Notes: generated by a model from the letters alone, not told the origin. DNA of 44,637 nucleotides from SXOA01 sp051004015 (GCA_051004015.1 JBPCKT010000052.1:1-44637); one strand, 5' to 3'. Positions 33,857 through 42,174 are shown, numbered from the stretch's first letter. Made by a program: numbers and translations.

Positions 33857-34864
33857 ATGGACAGAATCGAATTCTACAACTACTGGGAGTCTCTCGGCGA
33901 GGATGATCTCGCTGGAACGGATATTGCTGAAATTCAGCTGCGGCTCTCGGAGGGATTACCAGGAGCCGAAGACATCGTTCGTCTAGACTTGCTTCAAACC
34001 CTTGACGAATGGGCCAGAGTTGTCGAAACGTCAACGCAGCGGTGGATAATTCAGTACGAGCAAAATCCGGCCAAGTACGAGTATTCCATCGCGAAATTCC
34101 GGGCGCTGTGCATGGTCATCGTGATCCAGCGCGACTTGGGCATCAAGTACAACATGGCTTTTATGGAAGGCCCGTATGACGCCACCGATTCTCGAAACAA
34201 TCTCTTGCACGGACCGTTGACAGGCTTCGGAGGAACATGTGCGACTTTGCCATTCCTGTATGCGGCTATCGGCAGGCGATTGGGATACCCGCTGTATATC
34301 GTAGCCACTCGGCAGCATCTTTTCGTCCGTTGGGACGACGGCTGCGGCGAGCGATTCAACTTTGAAACGGCCGGACGGGGTTTCGAGCCGCGCACCGACG
34401 ATGATTATCGCGAGTGGATTCAGACGACAGATGCCGAGGAGCAATCCGGAGGATTCTTTTCTAACTTTAGTCGTCGTCGCGAGTTAGCCTGCACATTGAC
34501 GCATCGCGGGAGATGCCTCATGGACAACTGGCGGTTCGCGTCTGCGGTGATGTGTTTTCGGTGCGCCGCGCTCATTGATGAACATGAGAGGGGGGCGTGG
34601 GCAATGGCGACGATGGTGCATCGGATGGTCCTGTCGTTGGGGCCTGGTGGAATCTGTTTGGATACTCCCACCGAGGAACTCGTTGCCAGAGCTCGCCAAC
34701 CGGTCAACAATAAGTGGCAAGAATGGGCTGTTGCTGAAGGCGAGGAACATTTTCGGCGCATCATTGAATTGCACCGCCAAAACTGGCGTCACGCCGTTTG
34801 CCAACCGCGAGACACTTTTTTCGCGAGACTTGGAAGTCCCGACACAACACCCGCCACTCGATAG
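33857..34864 (+). CDS. SirB1/transglutaminase-like protein
   Basis: A 335-residue soluble protein with a transglutaminase-like core of the SirB1 group: HGPLTGFGGTCATLPFLYAA (Cys at about residue 128), IGRRLGYPLYIVATRQHLFV (His at about 154), then RWDDGCGERFNFET. Unlike the exported protein at 3105-4124, both the Cys and the His are present. The C-terminal third is helical and could be TPR-like (LTHRGRCLMDNWRFASAVMCF). The ATG at 33857 is preferred; the frame is open back to 33746. It lies in the A/T-richer island directly in front of the RHS tip and may be a further secreted-effector or processing gene. Its function is unknown. Confidence 0.65.
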   Translation: MDRIEFYNYWESLGEDDLAGTDIAEIQLRLSEGLPGAEDIVRLDLLQTLDEWARVVETSTQRWIIQYEQNPAKYEYSIAKFRALCMVIVIQRDLGIKYNMAFMEGPYDATDSRNNLLHGPLTGFGGTCATLPFLYAAIGRRLGYPLYIVATRQHLFVRWDDGCGERFNFETAGRGFEPRTDDDYREWIQTTDAEEQSGGFFSNFSRRRELACTLTHRGRCLMDNWRFASAVMCFRCAALIDEHERGAWAMATMVHRMVLSLGPGGICLDTPTEELVARARQPVNNKWQEWAVAEGEEHFRRIIELHRQNWRHAVCQPRDTFFARLGSPDTTPATR

Positions 34865-34887
34865 AAAATCGCGCTAAGGAGACCAAG

Positions 34888-35733
34888 ATGTACGACTCTA
34901 AAATTGGCCAGTGGTTAACTGAAGATCCTGATGGTTTCCCCGCGGGAGATACGAATTTGGGACGTTACGTCGGAAATCACCCAACCTATGCGACTGATCC
35001 GACGGGCCTCATTGAAGCGCCGGCGAAAACCAAGCCGGCAACGAAAGCCGCTGGTTCAAAACCGCCCAATTCCGATCCGGCAGACGACAAGTCCGGTCAG
35101 ACGAGCCGTCATGGCAAGATGCTGACAATTCCCATAATCATCATCGATATGACGACCCGTCCTAAGGCAGGTAAATTGTCCGACGACATCGTGAAAAAGA
35201 CAAACGAGATTCTCAAGCAATGCGACGTATTCGCGTCCAAGCGCGGCATCATCTTCCCCGGACGACCTGGGGGAGAAGTCAAATCCCGAATCACGTTTGA
35301 TGCTCGAACCCACCAGTTTTCAGGCGGCGGATGGGCTGGAAAGTCACTCAAGAAGTTTTTGAATGAAACCACGAAGCAAACCGGGGTAGTCTTCGTCATA
35401 ATCGTTGACGAAATTACGGGCAGTGGTAGCAAAACATTTGGTCTGACGTATGGACCAGACAACAAAAATGGAACCGCAATCGTCCTCGCTGTGAACCTGC
35501 CACCAAACAAGCTAAACGACACTCCCGAACGCACTCTTGCTCACGAATGCGCGAACTATTTCGGCCTAAAGGATCGGGACCGTTCAGGAATCGATGGCGA
35601 GAATCTTATGTCGTACGGTAAGTGGTCCGAAGATGGTCTCATTCGCGGCACAAAGTTGGATGCTGAACAGATTCGTCAGATTAGAGAAGGAATTGATAAG
35701 GTAATAGCGAAAGAAAAACTTAGGAATGAGTAG
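34888..35733 (+). CDS. Orphan RHS C-terminal tip with metzincin-like toxin domain
   Basis: A 281-residue protein. Residues 1-41 are the end of an RHS core (YDSKIGQWLTEDPDGFPAGD, then GRYVGNHPTYATDPTGL). A Lys/Pro-rich linker follows (about 42-75). The rest is a novel C-terminal domain ending in LAHECANYFGLKD (residues 217-229), ENLMSYGKW (Met-turn at about 241) and KLDAEQIRQIREG. This looks like a metzincin HExxHxxGxxH/D site with the second His replaced by Asn and the third ligand Asp. AAGGAG at 34876-34881 gives the tip its own start, so it is expressed without the RHS barrel. Its stop overlaps the next gene by eight bases. No export signal is seen. Confidence 0.75.
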   Translation: MYDSKIGQWLTEDPDGFPAGDTNLGRYVGNHPTYATDPTGLIEAPAKTKPATKAAGSKPPNSDPADDKSGQTSRHGKMLTIPIIIIDMTTRPKAGKLSDDIVKKTNEILKQCDVFASKRGIIFPGRPGGEVKSRITFDARTHQFSGGGWAGKSLKKFLNETTKQTGVVFVIIVDEITGSGSKTFGLTYGPDNKNGTAIVLAVNLPPNKLNDTPERTLAHECANYFGLKDRDRSGIDGENLMSYGKWSEDGLIRGTKLDAEQIRQIREGIDKVIAKEKLRNE

Positions 35734-36238
35734 TTCGTGTTTAGGTCGTGAATCGAAGGCCGCTGGCGGCATCTGGATGATCTTTGCGTTCGTCGCAGGT
35801 GCGATTGTTATTGCAATCGCTCTTGTTGAGGTGGGATTATTACAGAAGCCCCCTGCTAAGACTGAGCTTGACGCTGCCCTCGAAAGGACGAAGGCCATTC
35901 TGCTCCGAGGTGACCCCCAGGCGTTGAAGGACTCTTGTACGGATGCCGGATGGAAGCGAATCAACAAGTGCTATGACTTCCATCTCGGTACTCAAGGGTT
36001 TCGAGGAACATTCGGGGAGTTCATGCAGGAGTGTGGTAGAGCCATGAACTCGAGTAAGCCGGGAGATGTTGTAAAGACAAACCTCGACAGCAGAACTGTA
36101 GTGTTCTTCTTCGATAGGTCGTCGCCCGAAGGCGTAACGATCGCGTTTTGCAACGAACAAGGAAGGTGGGAAATCGCGTATCTTTCGCCCGGCGAAATCG
36201 AGCCAAGCGCCATTTTCGCAAATCCGCCGAATAGGTAA
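35726..36238 (+). CDS. Membrane-anchored candidate immunity protein
   Basis: A 170-residue protein with one N-terminal transmembrane helix (IWMIFAFVAGAIVIAIALVEVGLL) and a soluble domain of mixed alpha/beta type with three or four Cys. The ATG overlaps the stop of the RHS-tip gene in ATGAGTAG. The position directly after a polymorphic-toxin-like gene, with a coupled start, is the main reason to call it immunity. No family is recognised. A MITE-like element begins two bases after its stop. Confidence 0.55.
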   Translation: MSSSCLGRESKAAGGIWMIFAFVAGAIVIAIALVEVGLLQKPPAKTELDAALERTKAILLRGDPQALKDSCTDAGWKRINKCYDFHLGTQGFRGTFGEFMQECGRAMNSSKPGDVVKTNLDSRTVVFFFDRSSPEGVTIAFCNEQGRWEIAYLSPGEIEPSAIFANPPNR

Positions 36239-36239
36239 C

Positions 36240-36480
36240 GGGCGCAACCGGTCGCCCGCTCGGGTGCTAGCGGTGTATTTCTCGACGATTTCCACAGACC
36301 GACGAGAGTTTCCCCCAAGTTTCTCCGCAGGAAAAGCAAGCATTCATGATTCAAGCCCTCTCAATCGCGGGATTCGACCCATGATTTTGACGCTGCTCAT
36401 GTCACGCTTCATATCAACAAGACCACAAAATGCGGCTTAAAAGTGGCAGCTAGCAGTGGAGCGGGCGACCGGTTGCGCCC
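36240..36480. mobile_element. MITE-like element with perfect 22-base inverted ends
   Basis: Left end 36240-36261 and right end 36459-36480 are perfect reverse complements (GGGCGCAACCGGTCGCCC at the outside), and a CTAGC core is repeated just inside each. The 241-base interior encodes nothing recognisable. No target-site duplication is obvious. It separates the first toxin/immunity pair from the second. Confidence 0.75.
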
Positions 36481-36537
36481 AATCTCAATCGGACAAAGAA
36501 TCCTGAATATGCCGAAGAATTAAAGCAGTATCTTACC

Positions 36538-37089
36538 GTGGCATCGTATGACATGGTTTATCGCGGCCTTGTTGACCCCCGTGGGACGACACGGCGTCTT
36601 GGTATGGTAGGAGCCGCGCCCGTCATGGCTCGACTGCCAGATAATCCGGGTAGAGACGCAGTTGGACCGGCAAAGCCAAATGGACGACCAACGCGGGGTT
36701 CAAGCACTCCTCGTCCCCTCGGTTGGGCGGGCCAAGGTTCACCAATCAGCGCATTTCCAAAAGGTGGGTTGAGAGTCGATGCGGGACAGGTCGCCAAGCA
36801 TTTACCGAACACTGTCCAGAGTAATCGGCTCATCAAGAAGGACGGTGCCGCGCATGTCTTTAATGACAAGAAAACCATGTGCAACGTCGAGACGGCAATC
36901 ATCGAGAAAGGGACTTTTCTCGGTGAAATTCGCGGTTGGGTTCGATATGGTTTGCGATTTGAAGAAGCAATTGGATACAGAATCGATGCGTCAGGCAAGA
37001 AACTTCCGTTGTTCTACGGAGAGTTAAAGCTAGACCCTTCCACAGGATTATACCACATTATTCCCCGGACAGGACCAGGAAATGAATAG
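36538..37089 (+). CDS. Toxin-like orphan protein
   Basis: A roughly 183-residue protein. An N-terminal Pro/Gly/Arg-rich linker (to about residue 80) precedes a compact domain: KHLPNTVQSNRLIKKDGAAH, VFNDKKTMCNVETAIIEKG, GWVRYGLRFEEAIGYRI, FYGELKLDPSTGLYHIIPRT. This order resembles C-terminal toxin domains of polymorphic toxins, but I cannot name the family. The frame is open upstream to 36454, inside the right end of the MITE-like element, so the original N-terminus was probably cut off. Start codons GTG 36538 and ATG 36553 are both possible. The stop overlaps the next gene in ATGAATAG. Confidence 0.6.
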   Translation: MASYDMVYRGLVDPRGTTRRLGMVGAAPVMARLPDNPGRDAVGPAKPNGRPTRGSSTPRPLGWAGQGSPISAFPKGGLRVDAGQVAKHLPNTVQSNRLIKKDGAAHVFNDKKTMCNVETAIIEKGTFLGEIRGWVRYGLRFEEAIGYRIDASGKKLPLFYGELKLDPSTGLYHIIPRTGPGNE

Positions 37090-37303
37090 TGTCGATTGGT
37101 ACGAAGTATGGATTGATACAAGCCTATCCATACCTTACATTTTGCTCGTCCGCTGTCGGCGGGATCATCCTGAAATCGAGGTCATCGACCCGCGGGACGG
37201 AAAAAAGGTCGTGTTCCAGGCTCCCGATTACGACGCAGTTCGTTTCTGGCTTATGGAAGACGAGTATAGTCTCGTCGAGGGGCGGGTGGTTATGGATAAT
37301 TGA
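37082..37303 (+). CDS. Small candidate immunity protein
   Basis: A 73-residue acidic soluble protein (VDWYEVWIDTSLSIPYILLV, PDYDAVRFWLMEDEYSLVEG). It overlaps the preceding toxin-like gene by eight bases in the same stop/start geometry as the first pair. No family is recognised. Size, charge and position suit an immunity protein. Confidence 0.55.
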   Translation: MNSVDWYEVWIDTSLSIPYILLVRCRRDHPEIEVIDPRDGKKVVFQAPDYDAVRFWLMEDEYSLVEGRVVMDN

Positions 37304-37539
37304 TCCGGCGTTTCTCATGTGTCCCTAGATGTCGCCGTGTCGTCCTGACCCTGCCGCTCGAAGTGCCGACGGGGATAGCCGAGTTGGTGGTGACTGTGGA
37401 GTCGCAACAGGGGAGGCAACCGCCCAGGGGCGTGCCCGCGGCGGAGATTCTCGGCATCGCCGCAGGCAACGGCTCCCCTCCAGACGACGATACGCTCAGG
37501 CAGTGGATTCACGAGCATCGCACGGAAAAGTACGGCTGA
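37300..37539 (+). pseudogene. Remnant of an antitoxin-like gene
   Basis: The frame from about 37330 reads LTLPLEVPTGIAELVVTVES and ends DDDTLRQWIHEHRTEKYG, a C-terminal pattern common in small VapB-like antitoxins of planctomycetes and cyanobacteria. No proper start codon and no toxin gene follow, so it is probably a 5'-truncated leftover. Confidence 0.4.
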
Positions 37540-37748
37540 AGCTTGCTTGACGTGAAGTCCCGCGCCTCCCAGCCACCGCTCTGTCATCCCTTCGGAGCGG
37601 TAGGTCTAGGCAGAACTCGAAAAGACCCCTTCCCACGACCGAGAAACCACCCTCGGAGCCTCTGGCTCGACCTCAAACATCCCACCCGAGACCCTGGCAT
37701 GCCCTGCGCGACGAAAATCAACCGCGCTGTGAGAAATGCGGGCTAGCC
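37540..37748. other. Gene-free region after the island
   Basis: No coding sequence is supported. The sequence is C-rich with short palindromes (for example around 37640-37690), probably decayed DNA. Confidence 0.35.
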
Positions 37749-37749
37749 G

Positions 37750-37773
37750 CGCTGGAGTCCCGCCTTCAGGCGG
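37750..37773. repeat. Short repeat shared with 38310-38332
   Basis: The stretch with core GGAGTCCCGCCTTCAGGCGG matches 38310-38332 exactly over about 23 bases. It is half of the palindrome seen there. Confidence 0.7.
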
Positions 37774-37951
37774 TCCCCTCTTAGCCTCGCGAATTATTCC
37801 TGTCATTTCAGCGCCTATTCCGCCGCCCAATGCGCCGAAAGTTCTTTACCGGCAGGCACTTCCGCCCGTACGCATCGGACATTCAAACAAATCTTTGATT
37901 ACAACCCTTCCGGGGGATATGTTCATAAAATTCTCTCGAACAAATCCTTCA

Positions 37952-37985
37952 CTTCGCCATTCGTCATTCGAACTTCGTCATTCCC
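37952..37985. repeat. Heptameric CATTCGn repeat, second copy
   Basis: Units CATTCGT, CATTCGA, ACTTCGT, CATTCCC follow in register. It is a close relative of 8787-8824. Confidence 0.75.
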
Positions 37986-38015
37986 TCTTTCTGAATATCC
38001 ACCTCTCACCTTGCT

Positions 38016-38294
38016 GTTGAATTCATACCCCCCCGATTCAACACGCCTCTCCCTATACAAAAACAGGGTTCGTGTTGAATTCGCGCTCCTCCAACTCAAC
38101 ACCCCTACTACTCGCCCCCCTCCAAAGTATGCCCCCAGGAAAAGTAGGATGGGACTCCCGTCCCGTCCGTTCCATCGCTGGCTGGGATGAAACCGGACGG
38201 GATAGGAATCCCATCCTACGTTATTCCGTCCACTACTAAACTTAAGTATACACAAGCCAGTTGGCACCGGCAAGCCCCTGGCGTCCAGATTTCC
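38016..38294. repeat. Conserved intergenic element, copy B
   Basis: The second copy of the element at 22765. Blocks: GTTGAATTCATACCCCCC (from 38016), TTCAACACG (38037-38045), CGTGTTGAA (38071-38079), TCAACAC (38096-38102), CCCCCTCC (38116-38123), TTGGC (38261-38265), GCAAGCCCC (38270-38278), ATTTCC (38289-38294). An inverted-repeat unit (arms 38144-38169 and 38194-38219) is inserted in its variable middle. Confidence 0.65.
38144..38219. repeat. Inverted repeat inserted in element B
   Basis: Two 26-base arms, complementary with three mismatches, start GTAGGATGGGA and frame a 24-base loop. The unit is absent from copy A. Confidence 0.8.
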
Positions 38295-38309
38295 AGTAAT
38301 TCTTTCCGC

Positions 38310-38363
38310 GCTGGAGTCCCGCCTTCAGGCGGCTCCTATAACCGCCTCAAGGCGGGACTCCAA
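38310..38363. repeat. Palindromic GGAGTCCCGCC repeat
   Basis: Arms 38311-38332 and 38342-38363 are nearly perfect inverted copies; they lie at the 3' end of the following minus-strand gene and could serve as its terminator. Confidence 0.7.
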
Positions 38364-38373
38364 CTGGCGATTC

Positions 38374-39036
38374 TCACCACAGGCCGTGCCACGCCTTCTT
38401 CTTGCTCGTCGCGCTCAAGCTGCTGCCGCCATAGACGCTGCTGCAGTCCGAAGACGTCCCCCAGGTGGTTTTGCCGGCTGCCGTCGTCAGCCCCACCGCG
38501 TCGAGGCATGCCCAGGAGCCTTTGCCCGTGCTGTCAACGTGGACCTTTACCCGCTGGACCGACTTGATCGACGCCGGCACCGGCACCGAAAAGAGTCCGG
38601 TTCGAGCCGCCGTCGGCGTCGTCGGGTCGGTGCCTTTCCAAATGCTGGTCTCATTACCATCGCGGTCGATCACGATGACTTCGGTGACGCATCCCACCAG
38701 GTAAGTCTCGTACACGTCGATCGTGGCCGCAGACACGGCTTTATCGAAACCAACGATGACCCAATCGGCCGCGCTTGTGCCCGCGGGACACCACGACTTG
38801 CCCGCCCCGCCCGTCGGGTCATCGGGAGCGCCAAGAACGTCCGCCGCCCCCCACAAGGCCTCCGGCGTGGGAGCATACATTTGCTCCAGCGTCTGGAGCC
38901 GCTGGTCAAAGCTGCTCCGGTCCTTCCACCAGGCCATGACGATCCCCACGACCAGCATCAGCCAAAACATCGTCCCCAAGCTGAACTGCAGCCGCAGCCA
39001 AGAGCGGGGACGCGGCGGATCAGACGCTGGCGACAT
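38374..39036 (-). CDS. Membrane-anchored galactose-binding-like protein
   Basis: A 220-residue protein with one transmembrane helix (about residues 20-38, FSLGTMFWLMLVVGIVMAWW) and an outer beta-rich domain: ALWGAADVLGAPDD, ADWVIVGFDKAVSAATIDVY, VTEVIVIDRDGNETSIWKG and VKVHVDSTGKGSWACLDAVG. The order resembles discoidin/NPCBM-type carbohydrate-binding folds. The FSLGTMFWLMLVVG leader is a recurring planctomycete type. The stop is next to a palindromic repeat. Function unknown beyond probable binding. Confidence 0.65.
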   Translation of the reverse strand: MSPASDPPRPRSWLRLQFSLGTMFWLMLVVGIVMAWWKDRSSFDQRLQTLEQMYAPTPEALWGAADVLGAPDDPTGGAGKSWCPAGTSAADWVIVGFDKAVSAATIDVYETYLVGCVTEVIVIDRDGNETSIWKGTDPTTPTAARTGLFSVPVPASIKSVQRVKVHVDSTGKGSWACLDAVGLTTAAGKTTWGTSSDCSSVYGGSSLSATSKKKAWHGLW

Positions 39037-39228
39037 TGATGGCTATCCGAAGGGTGAAGCTCCATTATACCTCGCGCCGCGGCCTTGCATCAAGCAGCAG
39101 TGGCTTCCAGTGGTGGCAGCATCTCCACGAGGCGTTTTGGCCAGTGCCACACTTGCCTGAACCGTGAGAGTCTACAATGAGGGTGCGAAGGGGTCGCCTC
39201 CCTTGCTGAGCGTGGGGAACAAGTTGGC

Positions 39229-41217
39229 ATGAGGGAAACACGCGTGACCGGGCAATCTACCCCATCGTCGCCGGCAAAAAAATCTCCGAGGCAACCGTTC
39301 AGCTTCCTTCGATTCCGCCTGCGGACGTTGATGCTATTCCTGACCCTTTGCTGCTTCGGTGTCTGGGGCAAGCTGCAATATGACTGGTACTGCAAGCTGG
39401 CTCTGGCGGCGAAATGGGTCGAGCCGCTGGTGCAATTGAAGCCGCTGGCGGAACATGTGCCCACGTCCGACGACTGGGGACAAGGGTTGTACGTCCCATT
39501 GCCTTCGCCACCGCCCAAGATTTCCGGCCAGGAGGAATTGGAACTACTAGAATTGGCGGTCACGCGGCTCTCGCAGCCGAAGCAGCGGATGGCCGGCCTG
39601 AAAATCCTCGTGGAGACCCGGAAAACTGAAGCCTTCCCAATCCTGCGAAATTTGCTCGCGAAATCGAGACACTTGGAAACAACGACAGCATTGATCCACC
39701 TCATCGGCTTGCAAAGAAGTGCCGCGGATGTACCCGAATTTGAGCGCCTGCTTGATCATCGGGAGGCGGTGGTCCGCGCGGCGGCTGCGGATGCGATTGG
39801 GTATGTCCACCTGCCTACTTCGCACTTTCCTGACGACAAAGCTTGGATGGAGGGATGGCAAAGAGCGCTCAACGTCGAGCCCCCCATCATTATTGGATAT
39901 CTCGAGCCGGCCGGTAGCGGGAAGTCCCAAGAGGTAGTCGATCTCGAACCGCGCATTCGCACTAGATTGGAAGAAATGATGCTCACGGGGACAACCGACA
40001 TCGAGCGGGCGGCGGCTGCCGGCGCGATTGTGAATTGGCCTCCGAAAGACTGCCGCTTTCGTTATGCGGAGTGGGGCGTCTGGCTGGACGACCGCGGCGA
40101 CCTCAAACTGATCCGGTCAGTTCTCGATGAGATTCCCCCGTTTGTCCATCAGACTGGGAACCCTCTCAGCGAGTTTCAGAACCGTATCGACAGCATCATG
40201 AGTATCACCAAGCCCGTCGTGCATATCACGGCGGATCGACCGCTGGCAATCGACCTGGAAATTCAAATCCGTCAGGGACGCCCGTGGTATGCCTATCCTC
40301 GTCCGGACGACTTTTCCCTGGAGGCGGGTACGCGATATTTGGGTTTTCCAAGGAATGAGAGAGGCAGATTGCAACGTGAATCGCCGTCGAAACGTAGCCC
40401 AGCGTTGCTGGACAATGGAAATATCGGTTCCCTTTTTCCTGTAGAGGAAGGATATTCCTGGGGATTGCCCAAGCATCGCAGCGTTGGCGCGCGCAGCGGC
40501 AGCATGGGCGCATATGACAATGTGATTACCAGCGTGGGATTGCGCTGGCAATCGCTGATCGTCTCTCCCAATCGGGAAACCTGGATGGTTCCACCCGACG
40601 TTGGCGACAATCCGAAATTCGCTTGGTGGAAGTCGCTCCGCGAAGTGCCGAGCAGTTGGGTTAGTAGCCATGGTGAGACGGAACGCTTTCTCTATTACGA
40701 CGGCCCGACATTTGCCAAGTCGCCGGTCGTGGTAAGTGAGGACCGACGGCAACTTAAGGTGGTCACGCAATCGATGATCACCTGGGAACCGTATCTCGAC
40801 TTTTCGCGAACGGCCAACTTTTCGCGAATGACTAGTGATCGAAAATCGGAATTGAAGTCACCTGCGCGAACGGGATTCTTGATCGATGTCGGTGTTGACA
40901 GCATGGCCGCGAGAGAATTCTCCATCCCTGGAGCTGCCGACCAGGTGGTGTGGGTCGAACTATTCGACGAACCACGTTTCAAGGGCAAGGCTGCGGTCGA
41001 GCGATTGCAGACAATCCTTATCCAAGCCGGGTTAACGAAGAGAGAAACTGGCGGCCTCATCGTCAGTTGGCGTAAGCAGTTTTTTGAAACGCCAGGCAAA
41101 CGATTGCTGACCATTCTTAGCCGAGAGGATTACGACGAGATCTGTCCCATGAAGATTCGACCTTGGCCGACAGAAACGGCGCGCGTGGGAATTGTGCTGA
41201 CGGAGATGTCAGATTGA
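39229..41217 (+). CDS. Large membrane-anchored HEAT-like protein
   Basis: A 662-residue protein with one N-terminal transmembrane segment (FRLRTLMLFLTLCCFGVWG). Residues about 100-200 look like HEAT-type repeats (RMAGLKILVETRKTEAFPIL, DVPEFERLLDHREAVVRAAAADAIGY). The remaining 450 residues are of unknown fold, rich in Trp and Pro, with no recognised motif. It is probably a planctomycete-specific surface or periplasmic protein. The stop is directly followed by a MITE-like element. Confidence 0.6.
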   Translation: MRETRVTGQSTPSSPAKKSPRQPFSFLRFRLRTLMLFLTLCCFGVWGKLQYDWYCKLALAAKWVEPLVQLKPLAEHVPTSDDWGQGLYVPLPSPPPKISGQEELELLELAVTRLSQPKQRMAGLKILVETRKTEAFPILRNLLAKSRHLETTTALIHLIGLQRSAADVPEFERLLDHREAVVRAAAADAIGYVHLPTSHFPDDKAWMEGWQRALNVEPPIIIGYLEPAGSGKSQEVVDLEPRIRTRLEEMMLTGTTDIERAAAAGAIVNWPPKDCRFRYAEWGVWLDDRGDLKLIRSVLDEIPPFVHQTGNPLSEFQNRIDSIMSITKPVVHITADRPLAIDLEIQIRQGRPWYAYPRPDDFSLEAGTRYLGFPRNERGRLQRESPSKRSPALLDNGNIGSLFPVEEGYSWGLPKHRSVGARSGSMGAYDNVITSVGLRWQSLIVSPNRETWMVPPDVGDNPKFAWWKSLREVPSSWVSSHGETERFLYYDGPTFAKSPVVVSEDRRQLKVVTQSMITWEPYLDFSRTANFSRMTSDRKSELKSPARTGFLIDVGVDSMAAREFSIPGAADQVVWVELFDEPRFKGKAAVERLQTILIQAGLTKRETGGLIVSWRKQFFETPGKRLLTILSREDYDEICPMKIRPWPTETARVGIVLTEMSD

Positions 41218-41435
41218 GGCCAAGAAATGTAGGCCGCGAGTCCTCTCGCGCGCCCCGAGAGTGGACGCATTGACCCGAGAGACGTCGGGCGGCGATGGTG
41301 GATTGCCTCGGGTGCCTGACGGGGGAAAATGCACGGAGATGGCGGCTCCGAGACTGTTGACGTAGAATGTCTTTCGGCAATGCCACCCGAACTCTGATGG
41401 CTCGCGAGAGGACTCGCGGCCTACTTTTCTTGGCC
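41218..41435. mobile_element. MITE-like element with about 35-base inverted ends
   Basis: The left end (from GGCCAAGAAATG at 41218) and the right end (up to 41435) are reverse complements over about 35 bases with one or two mismatches, containing GTAGGCCGCGAGTCCTCTCG. The interior does not encode a protein. It abuts the stop codon of the preceding gene. Confidence 0.75.
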
Positions 41436-41454
41436 GCAACTCCGTCGCGTAATG

Positions 41455-41880
41455 CTATTCCTCAAGCCAGTTTTCCACGCGCAACCCCGGCACTTGCTCG
41501 AAGTCGCGAAGATTGGCGGATAGCAGCAGGGCGTCATTGGCCAGGGCGATTGAAGCGATCTTGAGATCCTGCGTTCCAATGCGAACGCGCGCGGCTCGCA
41601 ATCGCTTGAACTCATCGGCCGCGGGCTCGTTCCAACCGACGATCTCCCAATTGCGAAGAAATGCAATGAGATTCTGAAACCGCAGGTAGGGAACGATTTG
41701 CTTGTGAACATCGTTCACGCGGCGTATGAGCGCCAGCCAGCCGCGGAATTGCTCTTCGAGAGTCACTATCGGGAGGGCTACAGGTTCGCCGCTTGCTCGC
41801 AAGCGCTGCGTGAGCCTGGTTCTCTTCGTCTGGCGCGGATCAGCCAGAATCGAAAGATGGTCGGAATCCAGCAGAATCAT
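41455..41880 (-). CDS. vapC: PIN-domain toxin (VapC-like)
   Basis: A 141-residue PIN-domain ribonuclease-like toxin. The first acidic residue is in MILLDSDHLSIL, a middle Glu in PIVTLEEQFRGW, the third acid in RIGTQDLKIASIAL and the last region is LLSANLRDFEQVPGLRVENW. This is the full VapC order. It begins within an ATGA overlap with the upstream antitoxin. Confidence 0.85.
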   Translation of the reverse strand: MILLDSDHLSILADPRQTKRTRLTQRLRASGEPVALPIVTLEEQFRGWLALIRRVNDVHKQIVPYLRFQNLIAFLRNWEIVGWNEPAADEFKRLRAARVRIGTQDLKIASIALANDALLLSANLRDFEQVPGLRVENWLEE

Positions 41881-42101
41881 TTCTTGGGTTTCCGCGAGGC
41901 CGTCCGTCGTTTTCTGGCTTTCTGCCGATCCTTTTCGCGCAGCTTCATGGATTCGGCAAATATCTCCTGCAGACCTTCATCGCCCGTCAAGCTTTCCACC
42001 GCGCGTTGCCAACTGGGCTTGGTGCCCTGTAACTCGGCGCGGAGAGTGGACACTTCGTTTTCAAGTTTAGACAGACGTTGTTCTAATTCTTGGGTTGTCA
42101 T
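41877..42101 (-). CDS. Coiled-coil antitoxin of the PIN toxin
   Basis: A 74-residue basic-tailed protein with an N-terminal coiled coil (LEQRLSKLENEVSTLRAEL) and a Lys/Arg-rich end (KDRQKARKRRTASRKPKK). It overlaps the PIN toxin in ATGA, so it is the likely antitoxin. GAGGT lies before the ATG at 42101. The N-terminus of a longer frame is a translated intergenic repeat and is not used. Confidence 0.7.
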   Translation of the reverse strand: MTTQELEQRLSKLENEVSTLRAELQGTKPSWQRAVESLTGDEGLQEIFAESMKLREKDRQKARKRRTASRKPKK

Positions 42102-42130
42102 TCGATATACCTCTTTGTAGCCAGTCCAAA

Positions 42131-42167
42131 GACCCTCACCCCGGCCCTCTCCCAAGGGGAGAGGGGG
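42131..42167. repeat. GC-rich palindromic repeat
   Basis: A CCCTCACCCCGG lead-in followed by the hairpin CCCTCTCCC-AA-GGGGAGAGGG. I know this repeat type from many bacterial genomes. It lies just after the prenyltransferase-fold gene stop and may end transcription. Confidence 0.7.
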
Positions 42168-42174
42168 CAGAAGC

